64,000 nucleotides of DNA from Gilliamella sp. wkB308 (GCF_001690185.1 NZ_LZGN01000043.1:25430-89429); one strand, 5' to 3'. Counted from the first letter of the stretch, positions 27,568-38,208 are shown. Made by a program: numbers and translations. The notes: generated from the sequence alone by a model not told the origin.

Positions 27568-28542
27568 TTATATATTTGTTCCAATACCCTTTTCTTTTGC
27601 TTTTAGATAAATATCATATCCAACATAAACATCGAGAACGGCTGTTCCCACCGTTTTAAATAATGTGATTTGCTCATCGTTTTGGCGACATTTTTGCGAA
27701 TCAGTAACTAATTCACCCAACTCAAAAAAATCATTTTTTGATACACGTTTTTGGTTGATTGGATCAATAATATCCCCAGCTTCGGCAAAAACGCCCTCTT
27801 TGGTATCAAGTACACGAATGTCCGCTTTTTCAACAATATTACTTGGTATTTCATGCATTTCAGGGGTATATGCACCCACACCATTAATATGAGTACCAGA
27901 CTTAACGATATCACCATTAAATGTAACCACCTTAGATGTTGTCACTGAGGTGATAATATCTGCTTGACCAATGTCTTCATCAAAATTTTGTGAAAAATAG
28001 AGATTGGCTGAAAAATGTGAAAAGTGTTTTTTCATCGCTTCCGTAAATTGTTTCGCTTTTTGTTCATCAATATCGTAAATAGCCACATCAGTAAGATCTC
28101 GAACGGTTAACATGGCTTCTAATTGTGATACAGCCTGCCCCCCTGTTCCTATTAATACTGCTCGTCGAGCATTTTTTCTTGCTAAAAGATCGGTTGCCGC
28201 ACCTTGTACCGCCCCTGTACGAAGTTGAGTTACAAAAGTACCATCTAAAATGGCACAAACTTCCCCAGTTAAAGGATCTAACATCATCACTTGCGCTGGT
28301 ACGGAGGGTTTACCCAATTTAGGATTATCCGGAAATACAGACACAATTTTAATGCCAGCGATATCCTTACCTTTTATATGCGCAGGCATAAATAAACTTT
28401 GCCCTTTCTGCATATCAAAATTGATACGTAAAGGCACTTCACTATCTCCTTGGGTATAGATTTTTAAAGCTTGTTTATCTGCCTCAATGGCATCTTTCAT
28501 ACTATAAACGTGTTGAATATCATTTGCGGATAAGATTAACAT
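27568..28542 (-). CDS. Ornithine cyclodeaminase/mu-crystallin family protein
   Basis: NAD(P)-binding enzyme of about 324 aa. The dinucleotide motif is AVLIGTGGQAVSQLEAML. Family markers include RINFDMQKGQSLFMPAHI, GTFVTQLRTGAVQGAATDLLA, NGVGAYTPEMHEIP and DTKEGVFAEAGDI. Members act as ornithine cyclodeaminase, alanine dehydrogenase, pyrroline-2-carboxylate reductase or N-(carboxyethyl)ornithine-type synthases, and sequence alone does not choose. ATG 28542 is preferred to GTG 28548 because TGGAG precedes it at good spacing. The gene is monocistronic and divergent from aas. An ornithine role would connect it with the racemase/decarboxylase locus at 43-47 kb, but that is only inference. Confidence 0.85.
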   Translation of the reverse strand: MLILSANDIQHVYSMKDAIEADKQALKIYTQGDSEVPLRINFDMQKGQSLFMPAHIKGKDIAGIKIVSVFPDNPKLGKPSVPAQVMMLDPLTGEVCAILDGTFVTQLRTGAVQGAATDLLARKNARRAVLIGTGGQAVSQLEAMLTVRDLTDVAIYDIDEQKAKQFTEAMKKHFSHFSANLYFSQNFDEDIGQADIITSVTTSKVVTFNGDIVKSGTHINGVGAYTPEMHEIPSNIVEKADIRVLDTKEGVFAEAGDIIDPINQKRVSKNDFFELGELVTDSQKCRQNDEQITLFKTVGTAVLDVYVGYDIYLKAKEKGIGTNI

Positions 28543-28740
28543 TTTCACTCCAGACCTTTTTTTGATTTATTTTACTTTTTTTATAGGCTTTGTCTAACTT
28601 TTAGATAATCAAGCATAGCAAATTATTAAAGATCTTCAGGTTATGTATAATAAATTCATAATAAACAACATATCTTGTGTATTTCCTCAATTTTCACTAT
28701 TATGACAAGGTGCAATTTTGCACGGAAATTGAGAATTAAG

Positions 28741-30882
28741 ATGTTATTCAATATATTAAGGGTTATTTTAAAGTTTCTTTTTCATGTCAAAATTTATGGT
28801 AACCTAAAAAACTTAAAGCAAGAAAGATTGCTTATCACACCTAACCATGTTTCCTTCCTTGATGGTCTTCTAATCGGTGTTTTCTTACCTGTTAGACCCG
28901 TGTTTGCTATCTATGCAGGTTATATTGATCACTGGTTAGTACGTTTAGCAAAACGTTATGTAGATTTTGTGCCAATGGATCCGATTAATCCTATGGCGAT
29001 TAAACGCTTAGTACGCGAAATTGAAAAAGGACGTCCGATAGTCATATTCCCTGAAGGAAGAATTACCGTAACAGGGTCATTAATGAAAATTTATGATGGA
29101 GCGGCTTTTGTTGCGGCCCGATCTCAAGCAACGATTGTACCTGTCTGGATTGAAGGAGCAGAGTTCACATTAACTAGCCGCCTAAAAGGCCTGTTTAAAC
29201 GCCGCTTATTTCCTAAAATAACGATTCATGTACTTGAACCGACCACAATTCCAATGCCAAATGTGCCTAAAGCGAAAGATAAACGCTATATAGCGGGTGA
29301 AAAATTGCATCAGATCATGATGAATGCTCGTCTGTCAAGTCGTCCTAAATTAACACTATTTGAAGCATTACTTGAAGCACAAGTTCGCTATGGGACAAAA
29401 TCAAGAACAGTACAAGACCCGACAACATCCGAATTATCTTATCGTAATTTACTTAAGCAAATCATTGGGGTAAGTTGCATTATCGAAAAGATTACCGAAA
29501 AAAAAGAACGAGTCGGTGTCTTACTCCCCAATGCCACAATCACCGTTGCCACTATTTTCGGTTTATTAGTGAAAAATCGAGTACCTGCCATGCTTAATTA
29601 TACTGCAGGTACAAAGGGATTAACGTGTGCAATTACTGCCGCCGAAATTAAATCCATTGTCACGTCGCGTAAATTTATTCAAAAAGGTAAACTCGATTAT
29701 CTATTAGATGAGATCAAAGGCATTAAGTGGTATTTTCTGGAAGATTTACGCAGTAGTTTGACCTTAAAAGATAAGCTCTATGTGGCTGTGAATCAATACA
29801 TTCCACGTTTTGTTGAATGTAATCAAACCAGTGATGATGAAGCACTTGTTCTTTTTACATCAGGCTCTGAGGGTAACCCCAAAGGGGTTGTGCATACGCA
29901 TGGTAGTCTACTTGCTAACGTTGAACAAATTCGATCGGTCATTGATCCTACTCCAGCCGATCGATTTATGTCTGCATTACCGTTGTTCCATGCTTTTGGT
30001 ATTACAGCTGGTTTGTTTTTACCGCTTTTTTCAGGTAGTCGTACCTTCTTATATCCAAACCCATTACATTATCGAATGGTACCAGAAATTATTTATGATC
30101 AAAATTGTACCGTTCTATTTGGTACACCAACTTTTTTAGCTAACTATGCTCGCTATGCCCACCCATTTGATTTTATGCGTTTACGCTATGTGGTAGCTGG
30201 CGCTGAAAAATTATCTGAACCAGTACGAGAACTATGGAAAGATAAATATGGTATTCGTATTTTAGAAGGCTATGGCGTCACCGAATGTGCGCCGGTCGTT
30301 GCCCTCAATGTACCTATGGCATTTAAAAATGGCACAGTTGGTCGTTTATTGCCGGGGATGTCCTCACGGTTAATTCATATACCTGGCATTAGTGAGGGAG
30401 GGGAATTACAAGTTAAAGGGCCAAACGTGATGAAAGGTTATTTGCGCGTTGAAAATCCTGGCACCCTTGAACCACCTGTCGCCATAAATGAAAATGGTGA
30501 AGCTGAACAGGGTTGGTACGATACCGGTGATATCGTTTCAATTGATGATGAAGGTTTTATCACCATTAAAGGACGACTAAAACGATTTGCCAAAATAGCA
30601 GGTGAAATGGTCTCTTTAGAGAGTGTAGAGGCACTCGCTAAAAAAGTGGATCCCGATGCAATGCATGGTGCAACGGTAAAAGCTGATGCTGCAAAAGGGG
30701 AAGCAATTGTACTTTTTACAACTTCAACCAAGTTAGATCGTGAACAACTAAGTCAAACAGCACAAGAATTGGGTATTCCAGCTTTAGCCGTTCCTCGTGA
30801 TATTCGAGTCGTTAAAGAACTTCCACTTCTTGGAACAGGAAAAATAGACTTTATCACACTCCGAAAAATGGCTGATGAATAG
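28741..30882 (+). CDS. aas: Bifunctional 2-acyl-glycerophosphoethanolamine acyltransferase / acyl-ACP synthetase
   Basis: Inner-membrane enzyme re-acylating lysophosphatidylethanolamine, 713 aa (E. coli 719). The N-terminal acyltransferase has NHVSFLDG (H-x4-D motif) and [21 protein letters not shown]. The C-terminal AMP-dependent synthetase has [27 protein letters not shown] and YDTGDIV. ATG 28741 (MLFNILR) matches E. coli; earlier in-frame ATGs would add 22 non-homologous residues. It is 14 bp upstream of lplT, the usual partner that flips lysophospholipid inward. Confidence 0.96.
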   Translation: MLFNILRVILKFLFHVKIYGNLKNLKQERLLITPNHVSFLDGLLIGVFLPVRPVFAIYAGYIDHWLVRLAKRYVDFVPMDPINPMAIKRLVREIEKGRPIVIFPEGRITVTGSLMKIYDGAAFVAARSQATIVPVWIEGAEFTLTSRLKGLFKRRLFPKITIHVLEPTTIPMPNVPKAKDKRYIAGEKLHQIMMNARLSSRPKLTLFEALLEAQVRYGTKSRTVQDPTTSELSYRNLLKQIIGVSCIIEKITEKKERVGVLLPNATITVATIFGLLVKNRVPAMLNYTAGTKGLTCAITAAEIKSIVTSRKFIQKGKLDYLLDEIKGIKWYFLEDLRSSLTLKDKLYVAVNQYIPRFVECNQTSDDEALVLFTSGSEGNPKGVVHTHGSLLANVEQIRSVIDPTPADRFMSALPLFHAFGITAGLFLPLFSGSRTFLYPNPLHYRMVPEIIYDQNCTVLFGTPTFLANYARYAHPFDFMRLRYVVAGAEKLSEPVRELWKDKYGIRILEGYGVTECAPVVALNVPMAFKNGTVGRLLPGMSSRLIHIPGISEGGELQVKGPNVMKGYLRVENPGTLEPPVAINENGEAEQGWYDTGDIVSIDDEGFITIKGRLKRFAKIAGEMVSLESVEALAKKVDPDAMHGATVKADAAKGEAIVLFTTSTKLDREQLSQTAQELGIPALAVPRDIRVVKELPLLGTGKIDFITLRKMADE

Positions 30883-30896
30883 CATAAGGATATCAC

Positions 30897-32105
30897 ATGT
30901 ACCACAATTCACTATTAAGCAAAGGCATGGTGGCAACCATGCTGGCGCAATTCTTTTCGGCATTTGCAGATAATGCAATATTCTTTGCTATTCTTGCCTA
31001 TATCAGAAAACTTCAGTACCCAGAATGGAGTGAGTCAGCACTACAAATCGGTTTTGTGATTCCTTTTATCATCCTTTCTCCTTTTGTTGGTCAATTTGCT
31101 GACTGTATGTCTAAAGGAAAAGTCATGATGATTTCAAATGCGATGAAGCTATTAGGCGCAGCCTGTATCTGTCTAAATTTTAGCCCTTTTATTGGCTATT
31201 TTTTAGTAGGTGTTGGTGCAGCGGGTTATTCGCCTGCTAAATATGGGATTTTAGGCGAACTGACTTCAGGTAATAATTTGGTCAAAGCGAATGGATTGAT
31301 AGAAGCATCTACTATTGCGGCTATTTTGCTGGGTTCACTTGCTGGCGGACATCTTGCCGATATGAATGTCAGTGCGTCCTTACTTGCATGTGTATTAATG
31401 TATGGTTTTGCTGTTATTGCTAATATTTTTATTCCTAAACTCCCTGCTGCCAGAAAAGATATTCAATGGAATATAAAGAGTATGATAAAAGATTTTAGTA
31501 AAACCGTTCACATTATTCTTAATAATAAACTAGTTTTATATACTTTATTAGGCACAAGTCTATTCTGGGGAGCGGGAGTTACCTTACGATTTTTATTAAT
31601 CCTTTGGGTACCTGCTGTTTTAAATATTACGGATATCGCAACACCAACAAATCTAAATGCAGTCGTTGCTATCGGCATTGTTATTGGAGCAGGATTAGCC
31701 AGTTTACTGGTCTCAATCAATAATACGTTACGTTGCATTCCAGCAGGAATAATGATGGGCATTGCCGTTATCGCGTTCACTTTACAAAGCAACCTTATTG
31801 CTTGTTATATATTATTAATTGTTATTGGTGCGTTAGGCGGATTCTTTTTAGTCCCGCTAAATGCATTAATTCAAAAAATTGGTAAAGATCTCGTTGGTGC
31901 AGGCAGTGTCATTTCCGTACAAAATTTAAGTGAATATACTACAATGATGGTTATGTTGGGTCTTTATACTGTTGCTGTATCTTTTAAGATCTCGATAATA
32001 ACAATTGGCGTTAGTTTCGGCGCTTTATTTGCAATTGTTATCTTTTTACTGTGGCTAGGATTAAAAAAGAATGCAATCAATAAATCTATCAAAAATGTTA
32101 ACTGA
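30897..32105 (+). CDS. lplT: Lysophospholipid transporter LplT
   Basis: Major-facilitator flippase, 402 aa, about twelve membrane segments, moving lysophosphatidylethanolamine across the inner membrane to Aas. Typical landmarks are the N-terminal [28 protein letters not shown], the loop [17 protein letters not shown] and [25 protein letters not shown]. It follows aas closely. Its 3' end overlaps murQ by 35 bp in another frame, so the three genes form an operon. Confidence 0.95.
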   Translation: MYHNSLLSKGMVATMLAQFFSAFADNAIFFAILAYIRKLQYPEWSESALQIGFVIPFIILSPFVGQFADCMSKGKVMMISNAMKLLGAACICLNFSPFIGYFLVGVGAAGYSPAKYGILGELTSGNNLVKANGLIEASTIAAILLGSLAGGHLADMNVSASLLACVLMYGFAVIANIFIPKLPAARKDIQWNIKSMIKDFSKTVHIILNNKLVLYTLLGTSLFWGAGVTLRFLLILWVPAVLNITDIATPTNLNAVVAIGIVIGAGLASLLVSINNTLRCIPAGIMMGIAVIAFTLQSNLIACYILLIVIGALGGFFLVPLNALIQKIGKDLVGAGSVISVQNLSEYTTMMVMLGLYTVAVSFKISIITIGVSFGALFAIVIFLLWLGLKKNAINKSIKNVN

Positions 32106-32976
32106 AAGTCGTAATCCATACAGCGAAAAAATTGATAGCTGTTCGACGATCGATATACTCAAAATCATTAATAATGAAGATAAGCATGTTGCCGTTGCTG
32201 TTGAAAAAGAGTTAGCCAATATCGCTAAAGCGGTGGATGTGATTAGTCAAACTTTTTTAAATCACGGTCGTTTAATTTATATCGGCGCCGGCACTTCAGG
32301 CCGGCTTGGTATTTTGGATGCAAGTGAATGCCCACCCACCTATGGCACCCCTCCTCAACAAGTCATCGGATTGATTGCTGGTGGTCAAACGGCAATTTTT
32401 AAAGCAGTTGAAAATGCAGAAGATAATCCTGAATTAGCAATAACTGATTTGAAAAATATTCACTTTTCAGCCAATGATATTTTAGTTGGTATTGCAGCTA
32501 GTGGTCGCACTCCCTACGTTATAGGTGGTATGCAATTTGCTAAATCAATCGGCGCAACAGTCATAAGTTTATGCTGTAACCCCAATGCCCCTATGATTGA
32601 TCTGGCAGACGTCGCCATCACACCAATTGTAGGAGCTGAAGTGATAACGGGCTCATCAAGAATGAAAGCCGGAACAGCACAAAAACTCGTCCTTAATATG
32701 TTAACCACAGCTAGCATGATCAAAATTGGTAAAGTTTACGGTAATTTAATGGTCGATGTCGAAGCCACTAATGCTAAATTAATTGAGCGACAAATATCCA
32801 TTGTCATGCAAGCAACTGAATGTGACCGCCAAACGGCAATGTTAGCGCTTAAACAGAGTAATAGACACTGTAAAACAGCTATTTTAATGATTCTCGGTCA
32901 ACTTGATGTTGATCAAGCAAAAAAATTATTATCAGAAAATAATGGTTTTATCAGAAAAGCCCTATCGACGAGTTAA
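32071..32976 (+). CDS. murQ: N-acetylmuramic acid 6-phosphate etherase
   Basis: Cytosolic lyase that splits the D-lactyl ether of MurNAc-6-phosphate to give GlcNAc-6-phosphate, 301 aa (E. coli 298). The SIS domain has [42 protein letters not shown] and [26 protein letters not shown] (here IVGAEV). ATG 32071 overlaps lplT by 35 bp; ATG 32095 would still overlap by 11 bp. No murP-type PTS or murR lies beside it, so it may serve internal cell-wall recycling. Confidence 0.95.
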   Translation: MQSINLSKMLTESRNPYSEKIDSCSTIDILKIINNEDKHVAVAVEKELANIAKAVDVISQTFLNHGRLIYIGAGTSGRLGILDASECPPTYGTPPQQVIGLIAGGQTAIFKAVENAEDNPELAITDLKNIHFSANDILVGIAASGRTPYVIGGMQFAKSIGATVISLCCNPNAPMIDLADVAITPIVGAEVITGSSRMKAGTAQKLVLNMLTTASMIKIGKVYGNLMVDVEATNAKLIERQISIVMQATECDRQTAMLALKQSNRHCKTAILMILGQLDVDQAKKLLSENNGFIRKALSTS

Positions 32977-33017
32977 TAAAAAAATTTTAAAAAAATAAAC
33001 GTAAATGGTCTGTTTTT

Positions 33018-33050
33018 ATGATCCATGTCTAATTTTCAAATTAGGATCAT
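33018..33050 (+). other. Hairpin downstream of murQ
   Basis: ATGATC and GATCAT enclose an inner CTAATTT/AAATTAG pair with one 5-nt bulge, giving a compact stem-loop 42 bp after the murQ stop. No U-tract follows, so termination is only a possibility. The remainder of the 288-bp gap to the esterase start is AT-rich without an ORF. Confidence 0.35.
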
Positions 33051-33264
33051 TGACAATCTATTACATAATAGAGAAATATAAAAACTGTACCATTTATTTA
33101 AACAGAATATTACTGGCATAACAGTAAACTGAGATAATTATAATAATATGATTTAGTTAGATTAAGCGTAAATTCATCACTTCTTTCATGGATGTATACA
33201 CTTCTCGCTAATTTCTGATATTAATTTTTTATTCAATTTTTTGAAAGACACACAAGGACATTGT

Positions 33265-35004
33265 ATGAGGAAATCACTATTTCATATCGCTATACTTGGT
33301 ATTTTCATCCTATCAACGCCAATTGTTGTCTATAGTCAAAATCATCAGCTTTTAACAAATTCCAATTTATCAACGATATCCACTATCTCGGATCCAACTT
33401 TGATAAAAACCCAATTTGGATTAGTTAAAGGTCAACTCGACAACACCAATAACGTTCTTGCGTGGACAGGCATACCTTATGCGAAAGCACCCTCAGGGGA
33501 GCTAAGATGGAAAAAACCGATTGACCCAGAACCTTGGGAAGGTATATTTGATGCAACTCAAGCGAGTCCTATCGCATTTCAGCTCAATGAAGATAACATC
33601 GTTGGTTCAGATAACAGTTTAAATCTCAATATCTATCGACCAAATAATAATAAAAAAAATTTACCAGTTCTCGTTTATATTCACGGTGGAAACAATCAAA
33701 TCGGAAAAGCAGAAGAGATGACTGGCAACGGCATGGTAACCGATCTGGATGCAATTTTTATCTCAATCAATTATCGTTTGGGGCCACTCGGATTTAATCC
33801 GCTTCCTGCCTTGCAAACAGGTGATAAACTCGAAGATTCTGGAAACTATGCGTTATTGGATATGGCAAAATCATTGGATTGGATTAAAGACAATATTACC
33901 TATTTTGGCGGAAATCCTAACAATATCACTGTCTCTGGTTTTTCAGCGGGTGGGCGAGATGTTATGGCGATGTTAATCTCACCTATTTTTAAAGATAAAT
34001 TTCAAAAAGCGATCTCTTTTAGTGGCGGTATGACCATTGCAAATAAAGAGGATAGTATTAAAGTCTTTGCCAAAGCTATAGCCCCACTTGCTGTTGAAGA
34101 TAATATAAAGCCGACTGAAGAACAAGCTTATCATTGGCTGTTAACCAATCATCCCGATGTCAAAGCATATTTGTATAGCCTATCTTCCGAAAGATTGGTT
34201 TCACTGATGAATAATGCCAGAATCAGAATGAGTGTCTTTCCACATTTATATAACGACGGCTATGTGATCCCCAAAGAAGGGTTTAATACGCATCAATATC
34301 ATTCTGTGCCATTGATCATGCTGACCGGTACGGGTGAATTTTCATTATTCGCAAAATCTTCAGCTTATTTTAGCGCATCCTTCAATCATGGTATACCAAG
34401 TGGACAAACACTAACAGCATTTCAATTCGCCAATAAATATGGTGGAAAATTATATGATCTATTTAACGTTTCAGATTCAGCCCAAAAAATGGCACCTTTT
34501 TATAAAGCAAAAATTTATGGTATGGAAATACAATATGGCGAAGATCAAAATGTTGTAGGCTTACCAATGGGATTATATGGTGCTTTTCATGGTGTTTTTT
34601 TACCACTGATGGATCCGTATTCAGAAAATTATAATGGGTTAATAGCAAATGCCTATAAAACTCAAGGCGCTAAACAACTCAGTAAGATTTATAAAAAATA
34701 TATTCATAATTTTATCTATAACGGCGATCCTAATGGTGACGATTTAGTTTATTGGAATAATTGGTCAACAACAAATAATAATGCGGATAAGGGACTACTC
34801 TATATCAATGCCGACAAAGAAAAAGCTATAGTTTATATGGGAAGACAAAATTTGGTTTATAGTGATGTTCTTGATGAAATGGATAACGACCAATCTGTGA
34901 CACAAGAAATCAAAAAGATTATTATTTCTGAAGTATTAAATGGGCGGTGGTTTAGTCATGAACTAGATCTTAGATATCATAATAAGTCATTATGGATAAA
35001 ATGA
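33265..35004 (+). CDS. Secreted type-B carboxylesterase
   Basis: Alpha/beta-hydrolase of the carboxylesterase/para-nitrobenzyl esterase family, 579 aa. Residues 1-25 form a Sec signal peptide (basic start, LFHIAILGIFILS core, VYSQ), so it is periplasmic or exported. The oxyanion region is VYIHGGNN, the nucleophile serine lies in VSGFSAGG, an acidic residue in LTGTGEFSLF and the histidine in GAFHGVFLP complete the triad pattern. ATG 33265 has CAAGGA upstream; an in-frame TTG at 33241 is rejected. It stands alone between murQ and the mannose PTS. The substrate is unknown; plant or pollen esters would suit a gut symbiont, but this is guesswork. Confidence 0.87.
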   Translation: MRKSLFHIAILGIFILSTPIVVYSQNHQLLTNSNLSTISTISDPTLIKTQFGLVKGQLDNTNNVLAWTGIPYAKAPSGELRWKKPIDPEPWEGIFDATQASPIAFQLNEDNIVGSDNSLNLNIYRPNNNKKNLPVLVYIHGGNNQIGKAEEMTGNGMVTDLDAIFISINYRLGPLGFNPLPALQTGDKLEDSGNYALLDMAKSLDWIKDNITYFGGNPNNITVSGFSAGGRDVMAMLISPIFKDKFQKAISFSGGMTIANKEDSIKVFAKAIAPLAVEDNIKPTEEQAYHWLLTNHPDVKAYLYSLSSERLVSLMNNARIRMSVFPHLYNDGYVIPKEGFNTHQYHSVPLIMLTGTGEFSLFAKSSAYFSASFNHGIPSGQTLTAFQFANKYGGKLYDLFNVSDSAQKMAPFYKAKIYGMEIQYGEDQNVVGLPMGLYGAFHGVFLPLMDPYSENYNGLIANAYKTQGAKQLSKIYKKYIHNFIYNGDPNGDDLVYWNNWSTTNNNADKGLLYINADKEKAIVYMGRQNLVYSDVLDEMDNDQSVTQEIKKIIISEVLNGRWFSHELDLRYHNKSLWIK

Positions 35005-35318
35005 TGTATTCTTGATAAAACGTTTAGATTAAATAAGATAATTAGCAAAAAAATATCTTGAATATCTCATTATTGAAAATTTTGAAATTTATAAACCATT
35101 AAAAAGTTATTTAAGCAAAAAAGCTATTTACAAAACGGGGATTTATTTCAATAATTCTATTCGAGATAAAACTTATATTGGTTCGTTAATATCACGAATT
35201 TCAGCCCTGTTTAAAGTTACAGACTATATTATTTATAGTTAATTTTTAATATCAATTTTTGATAAAAATTTATGACATTTATATTATGAATATAATATAA
35301 AAATTGGGAGGTAGTTGT
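35005..35318 (+). other. Intergenic region with a start-less open frame
   Basis: This gap of 314 bp precedes the mannose PTS operon and should contain its promoter. It also holds an uninterrupted 66-codon frame (35042-35242) described separately. An AT-only inverted repeat (ATATTAT/ATAATAT, 35281-35298) sits just before the ribosome-binding site. I see no sigma-54 (-24/-12) element, unlike the LevR-controlled man operons of Firmicutes. Confidence 0.4.
35042..35242 (+). pseudogene. Possible gene remnant (open frame lacking a start codon)
   Basis: A 66-residue frame, bounded by TAA on both sides, reads LAKKYLEYLIIENFEIYKPL onward and ends VTDYIIYS. Residue composition is protein-like, but no ATG, GTG or TTG is available near its beginning. 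I do not recognise a family. It may be the tail of a decayed gene or simply AT-rich chance. Confidence 0.2.
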
Positions 35319-36293
35319 ATGGTAGGAATTATTCTAGCAACTCATGGTGAGTTTGCAGAAGGGATTCTACAATCTGGGGCAATGATTTTTGGAGAGCAAG
35401 AAAACGTGCAAGCTGTAACCTTGCATCCAAGTGATAGCCCGGAAAGTTTAAAAGAACGAATGTTAGCCGCAATAGCAACATTCGACGATCAAAATGAAGT
35501 ACTTTTTTTAGTTGATTTATGGGGGGGCACGCCATTTAATCAAGCCAATAATCTATGTGGTGAACACCCTAATTGGGCAATTGTTGCAGGTTTAAATCTG
35601 CCGATGCTTATTGAAGCTTATTCATCTCGTTTTTCAATGGAAACAGCTAAAGAAATTGCCGTCGCAATCTTAGAATCAGCGAAAGAAGGAATTAAAGCAA
35701 CAGTTGAAGCACCTGCTACAAGCACCACTGCCACTCAACAAACGAATACCATACCTGAAGGCACCGTTCTAGGTGATGGTAAAATGAAAATTGTATTGGC
35801 CCGGGTTGACTCTCGTTTATTACATGGTCAAGTCGCCACCGCTTGGACAAAATCAACTAATCCTAATCGTATCATCGTGGTATCTGATTCAGTATCGAAA
35901 GATGAATTAAGAAAAAAACTGATCGAAGAAGCTGCTCCTCCAGGGGTAAAAGCAAATGTCGTGCCGATTAAAAAAATCATCGAAGTTTCACGCGATCCAC
36001 GATTTGGCAATACTAAAGCATTGTTACTATTCGAAAACCCTCAAGATGTATTACGAACTATTGAAGGCGGAGTCGACATTGATACCCTTAATATTGGCTC
36101 AATGGCGCACTCTGTCGGTAAAGTAATGGTAAATAAAGTGCTGTCAATGAATGCGGATGATGTAGAAACATTCGAAAAATTAAAAGAAAAACACGTTAAA
36201 TTTGATGTTCGCAAAGTACCTAATGATTCTAATAGTAATATGGATGAATTGTTGAAAAAAGCGAAAGAAGAATTAGCAGCACAAAAGAATTAG
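35319..36293 (+). CDS. manX: PTS mannose-family EIIAB
   Basis: Cytoplasmic phosphotransfer protein, 324 aa (E. coli ManX 323). The IIA domain has its phospho-histidine in ILATHGEFAEGI (residue 10 region) and LWGGTPFNQAN. A Thr/Ala/Gln linker follows near residues 133-145. The IIB domain carries the second histidine in ARVDSRLLHGQVATAW. ATG 35319 has an ideal GGGAGGT just upstream; a TTG at 35304 is ruled out because the ribosome-binding site lies inside that extension. It is the first gene of manXYZ. Sugar specificity could be mannose, glucose, glucosamine or another hexose. Confidence 0.95.
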   Translation: MVGIILATHGEFAEGILQSGAMIFGEQENVQAVTLHPSDSPESLKERMLAAIATFDDQNEVLFLVDLWGGTPFNQANNLCGEHPNWAIVAGLNLPMLIEAYSSRFSMETAKEIAVAILESAKEGIKATVEAPATSTTATQQTNTIPEGTVLGDGKMKIVLARVDSRLLHGQVATAWTKSTNPNRIIVVSDSVSKDELRKKLIEEAAPPGVKANVVPIKKIIEVSRDPRFGNTKALLLFENPQDVLRTIEGGVDIDTLNIGSMAHSVGKVMVNKVLSMNADDVETFEKLKEKHVKFDVRKVPNDSNSNMDELLKKAKEELAAQKN

Positions 36294-36315
36294 GACTTAT
36301 ACAAGAGGTTATATT

Positions 36316-37116
36316 ATGACATTATCAATTGTTGCTATCATTTTAGTGATAGTTATTGCCTTTCTGGCAGGAATGGAAGGTATTTTAGATCAGTTTCAAT
36401 TTCATCAACCGTTAGTTGCCTGCTCATTAATTGGTTTGGTGACCGGTAATCTTGAAGCGGGTGTTGTTCTGGGTGGCTCATTACAGATGATAGCCTTAGG
36501 TTGGGCTAACATTGGTGCAGCCGTTGCACCCGATGCTGCATTAGCCTCTGTGGCTTCGTCCATCATTTTGGTTTTAGGTGGACAAGGTGCCGCAGGCGTA
36601 TCAACAGCTATTGCTATTGCCATTCCTTTAGCGGTTGCAGGATTATTTTTAACAATGATTGTCCGAACGATTGCTGTACCATTAGTACATATGATGGATG
36701 CAGCGGCAGAAGAAGGTAATATCCGTAAAATTGAACTATTACAAATATTAGGTATCTGCTTACAAGGTTTAAGAATCGCCATTCCGGCAGCAGCGCTATT
36801 ATTTATTCCAGCCGAAACAGTAAAAGGCGCATTAGAATCTATGCCTGAATGGTTAACAACAGGTATGGCAATTGGTGGTGGTATGGTCGTTGCTGTGGGT
36901 TATGCCATGGTAATTAATATGATGGCAAATCGTGAAGTTTGGCCATTCTTTATCATCGGTTTTGTGGTTGCTGCTATCTCACAATTAACCCTTATTGCAT
37001 TAGGTGCATTAGGTATTGCATTAGCAATGATTTATCTTAGCCTTTCAGAACGTGGCAATTCATCAAATGGTGGAAGCAAAGGTGATCCACTTGACGATAT
37101 TTTAAATGATTACTAA
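36316..37116 (+). CDS. manY: PTS mannose-family EIIC
   Basis: Inner-membrane channel subunit, 266 aa, the same length as E. coli ManY. Conserved stretches: FLAGMEGILDQFQFHQPLVACSLIGLVTGNLEAGVVLGGSLQMIALGWANIGAAVAPDAALASV and GNIRKIELLQILG. With ManZ it moves the sugar while the IIB domain phosphorylates it. It begins 22 bp after manX with AGAGG upstream and ends 17 bp before manZ. Confidence 0.96.
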   Translation: MTLSIVAIILVIVIAFLAGMEGILDQFQFHQPLVACSLIGLVTGNLEAGVVLGGSLQMIALGWANIGAAVAPDAALASVASSIILVLGGQGAAGVSTAIAIAIPLAVAGLFLTMIVRTIAVPLVHMMDAAAEEGNIRKIELLQILGICLQGLRIAIPAAALLFIPAETVKGALESMPEWLTTGMAIGGGMVVAVGYAMVINMMANREVWPFFIIGFVVAAISQLTLIALGALGIALAMIYLSLSERGNSSNGGSKGDPLDDILNDY

Positions 37117-37133
37117 GTACTTGGAGTAAAAAA

Positions 37134-38045
37134 ATGACTGATAAAATTCAATTAAGCAAAAAAGATCGTTTAGCGGTTGCTTGGCGCTCAACCTTTCTCC
37201 AAGGTTCTTGGAATTATGAACGTATGCAAAATGGTGGTTGGGTCTATTCAATGATCCCTGCAATAAAAAAACTCTATACCACCAAAGAAGATCGTTCAGC
37301 AGCACTTAAACGCCATTTAGAATTCTTTAACACTCACCCTTATTTAGCTTCACCAGTTCTTGGTGTTACGCTTGCTCTCGAAGAAGAACGTGCTAATGGT
37401 GCTGCTGTTGATGATGTTGCCATCCAAGGTGTAAAAGTTGGAATGATGGGACCTTTAGCCGGAGTTGGTGATCCCGTGTTCTGGTTTACGGTAAGACCAA
37501 TGCTTGGTGCGCTTGGCGCATCACTTGCACTTAGTGGCAATGTTATGGGACCAATTTTATTCTTTTTACTTTGGAATATTATCCGTTGGAGTTTTATGTG
37601 GTACACCCAAGAGTTTGGTTACCGTACAGGTTCTAAAATCACCGATAATTTATCGGGTGGCTTACTGCAAAAAATTACCAAAGGTGCTTCCATTTTAGGG
37701 ATGTTTATTCTGGCAGCCTTGGTGCAAAGATGGGTATCAATTAATTTCCAACCTGTCGTTTCAAAAGTTAAATTAGGCGACGGTGCTTTTATTGATTGGA
37801 ATCACTTACCTGCTGGTTCAGAAGGCATTCAAACCGCATTACAACAAATGCAAGCAGGGTTATCCCTTACTCAAGAAAAGGTCACCACCTTACAAAATAA
37901 CTTAGACCAATTGATACCAGGACTGGTTCCGTTACTTTTAACTTTTTTATGCATGTGGTTATTACGTAAAAAAGTATCACCAATCTTAATAATCCTCGGA
38001 CTCTTTGTTGTCGGGATTGTAGGACACGTAATTGGTCTTCTATAA
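37134..38045 (+). CDS. manZ: PTS mannose-family EIID
   Basis: Inner-membrane partner of EIIC, 303 aa. Family motifs include STFLQGSWNYERMQNGGWVYSMIPAIKKLY, RHLEFFNTHPYLASPVLGVTLALEEE and VKVGMMGPLAGVGDPVFWFTVRPMLGALGASLA. The C terminus contains a predicted membrane helix (LVPLLLTFLCMWLL). Compared with E. coli ManZ (about 286 aa) the central loop before it is slightly longer, as in Firmicutes ManN proteins. A strong terminator follows 23 bp after the stop. Confidence 0.96.
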   Translation: MTDKIQLSKKDRLAVAWRSTFLQGSWNYERMQNGGWVYSMIPAIKKLYTTKEDRSAALKRHLEFFNTHPYLASPVLGVTLALEEERANGAAVDDVAIQGVKVGMMGPLAGVGDPVFWFTVRPMLGALGASLALSGNVMGPILFFLLWNIIRWSFMWYTQEFGYRTGSKITDNLSGGLLQKITKGASILGMFILAALVQRWVSINFQPVVSKVKLGDGAFIDWNHLPAGSEGIQTALQQMQAGLSLTQEKVTTLQNNLDQLIPGLVPLLLTFLCMWLLRKKVSPILIILGLFVVGIVGHVIGLL

Positions 38046-38067
38046 GTTCAAACTTTAAGTAATCGAT

Positions 38068-38103
38068 AAAAAGCATAATTTACTGTTTAAATTATGCTTT
38101 TTT
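38068..38103 (+). terminator. Rho-independent terminator after manZ
   Basis: A stem of up to 15 bp (AAAAAGCATAATTTA with its complement) around loop CTGTT ends in a run of T. It separates manXYZ from the following manO-like gene, so that gene depends on read-through or its own promoter. Confidence 0.85.
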
Positions 38104-38208
38104 ATCTTTTATCAATAAATATTTGAATAATTGAGTCCAAAGGTTTTGGCTGTTCACATCATAAAAAAACAATAAATTAACTTTAGTATTAATATGGAAG
38201 TCATATAA

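Noticed and set aside
35281..35298. ATATTAT/ATAATAT inverted repeat before manX as an operator
   Set aside because: It is purely A/T, short, and in a region where such repeats are expected by chance.
36405..36782. A 125-codon minus-strand frame inside manY
   Set aside because: Antisense shadow of a highly conserved EIIC sequence, rich in Ala/Ile/Pro as expected from complementing hydrophobic codons.
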